Shown in pieces: positions 5,213 through 5,745 of a stretch of DNA of 5,745 nt. The notes beneath the pieces are model-generated. The model saw only the letters and a list, made by a program, of their open reading frames with translations. It made no database searches and was not told where the DNA came from. Made by a program: the position numbers and the translations under genes. Origin of the DNA: Paracoccaceae bacterium (lineage in GTDB: Bacteria; Pseudomonadota; Alphaproteobacteria; Rhodobacterales; Rhodobacteraceae); contig JAFGVZ010000083.1 in the NCBI GenBank assembly GCA_016937725.1, positions 1 through 5,745 of the forward strand, written 5' to 3'. Numbering within the stretch: the first letter of the stretch is position 1; each line of letters opens with the position of its first letter.

Positions 5213-5317
5213 AGCGCCTCCTGCTTGCCAGACATATAGGCGCGTTTGCGCCGAAAACACCATGGCGCGCGCGCTTTTTGCAAGCCCGCCTGCCAGATCA
5301 CACAGAAAGGACCAGCC
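5213..5317. promoter_or_regulatory. Divergent promoter region between the DUF4174 gene and mcm
   Basis: These 105 bp must carry the promoters of both flanking genes. Toward the minus-strand gene, TATATG (complement of 5233-5238) is a plausible -10 box, without a clear -35. GGCGC/GCGCC (5239-5243 and 5248-5252) form a short inverted repeat across a 4-nt loop. An alternating GC run sits at 5264-5274. Toward mcm, TTTGCAAG (5277-5284) resembles a half-site for a PccR-type regulator, and AAGGA (5307-5311) is the ribosome binding site 6 nt before the mcm ATG. I cannot assign a clear sigma-70 promoter for mcm. Confidence 0.55.
5277..5284 (+). promoter_or_regulatory. Possible PccR (ScfR family) half-site upstream of mcm
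   Basis: TTTGCAAG matches seven of eight bases of the TTTGCAAA half-site that I recall being reported for PccR, the propionyl-CoA regulator of Rhodobacter sphaeroides, which acts on pccB and mcm promoters. The recalled full site is two such halves spaced by 4 nt. The expected second half (5289-5296, CCTGCCAG) is a poor match, so this is only a candidate. It lies 33 nt before the mcm start. Confidence 0.3.

Positions 5318-5745
<428 letters not shown>

Noticed and set aside
5264..5274. Alternating GC run as a Z-DNA or terminator element
   Set aside because: It is self-complementary and followed by TTTTT, but only about 11 nt long, with no loop-forming arms; a similar run occurs inside pccA (about 3737-3746), so base composition explains it.

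Overview
The window looks like chromosomal DNA from an alphaproteobacterium of the Rhodobacterales (Rhodobacter/Roseobacter group). This is inferred from the high GC content, the strong G/C bias at third codon positions, and the gene set: propionyl-CoA carboxylase subunits interleaved with small Rhodobacteraceae-type genes and followed by methylmalonyl-CoA mutase. It is a propionyl-CoA assimilation (methylmalonyl-CoA) locus. No rRNA, tRNA, CRISPR array, insertion sequence or phage gene was seen.

Layout: (1) 1-699, the C-terminal part of pccB, the carboxyltransferase beta subunit, cut by the left edge. (2) 712-1098, a small putatively exported protein resembling the DUF6497 family, 12 nt after pccB. 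(3) 1099-1872, a gene-sparse stretch holding two very small tandem lipoprotein genes of 48 and 43 codons. They share a near-identical C-terminal tail, and several inverted repeats lie around them. (4) 1873-2253, a 126-aa protein of unknown function with a basic N-terminal and acidic C-terminal half. (5) 2294-4294, complete pccA, the biotin carboxylase/biotin carrier alpha subunit. (6) 4291-4668, a four-helix membrane protein whose start overlaps the pccA stop. (7) 4727-5212 on the minus strand, an exported DUF4174-type protein. (8) 5318 to the right edge, the N-terminal part of methylmalonyl-CoA mutase, divergent from (7).

PccA carboxylates its own biotin using ATP and bicarbonate, and PccB transfers the carboxyl group to propionyl-CoA, giving (S)-methylmalonyl-CoA. 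After epimerisation by an enzyme not in this window, the B12-dependent mutase makes succinyl-CoA for the TCA cycle. In these bacteria this path handles propionate and propionyl-CoA made by the ethylmalonyl-CoA pathway. The envelope-type small genes between the enzymes have no evident role in that chemistry.

The parts least explained by known biology are the tandem tiny lipoproteins with the conserved tail, the hairpins just upstream of their ribosome binding sites, and a hairpin that would occlude the ribosome binding site of the 126-aa gene. The core enzymes look intact and ordinary.
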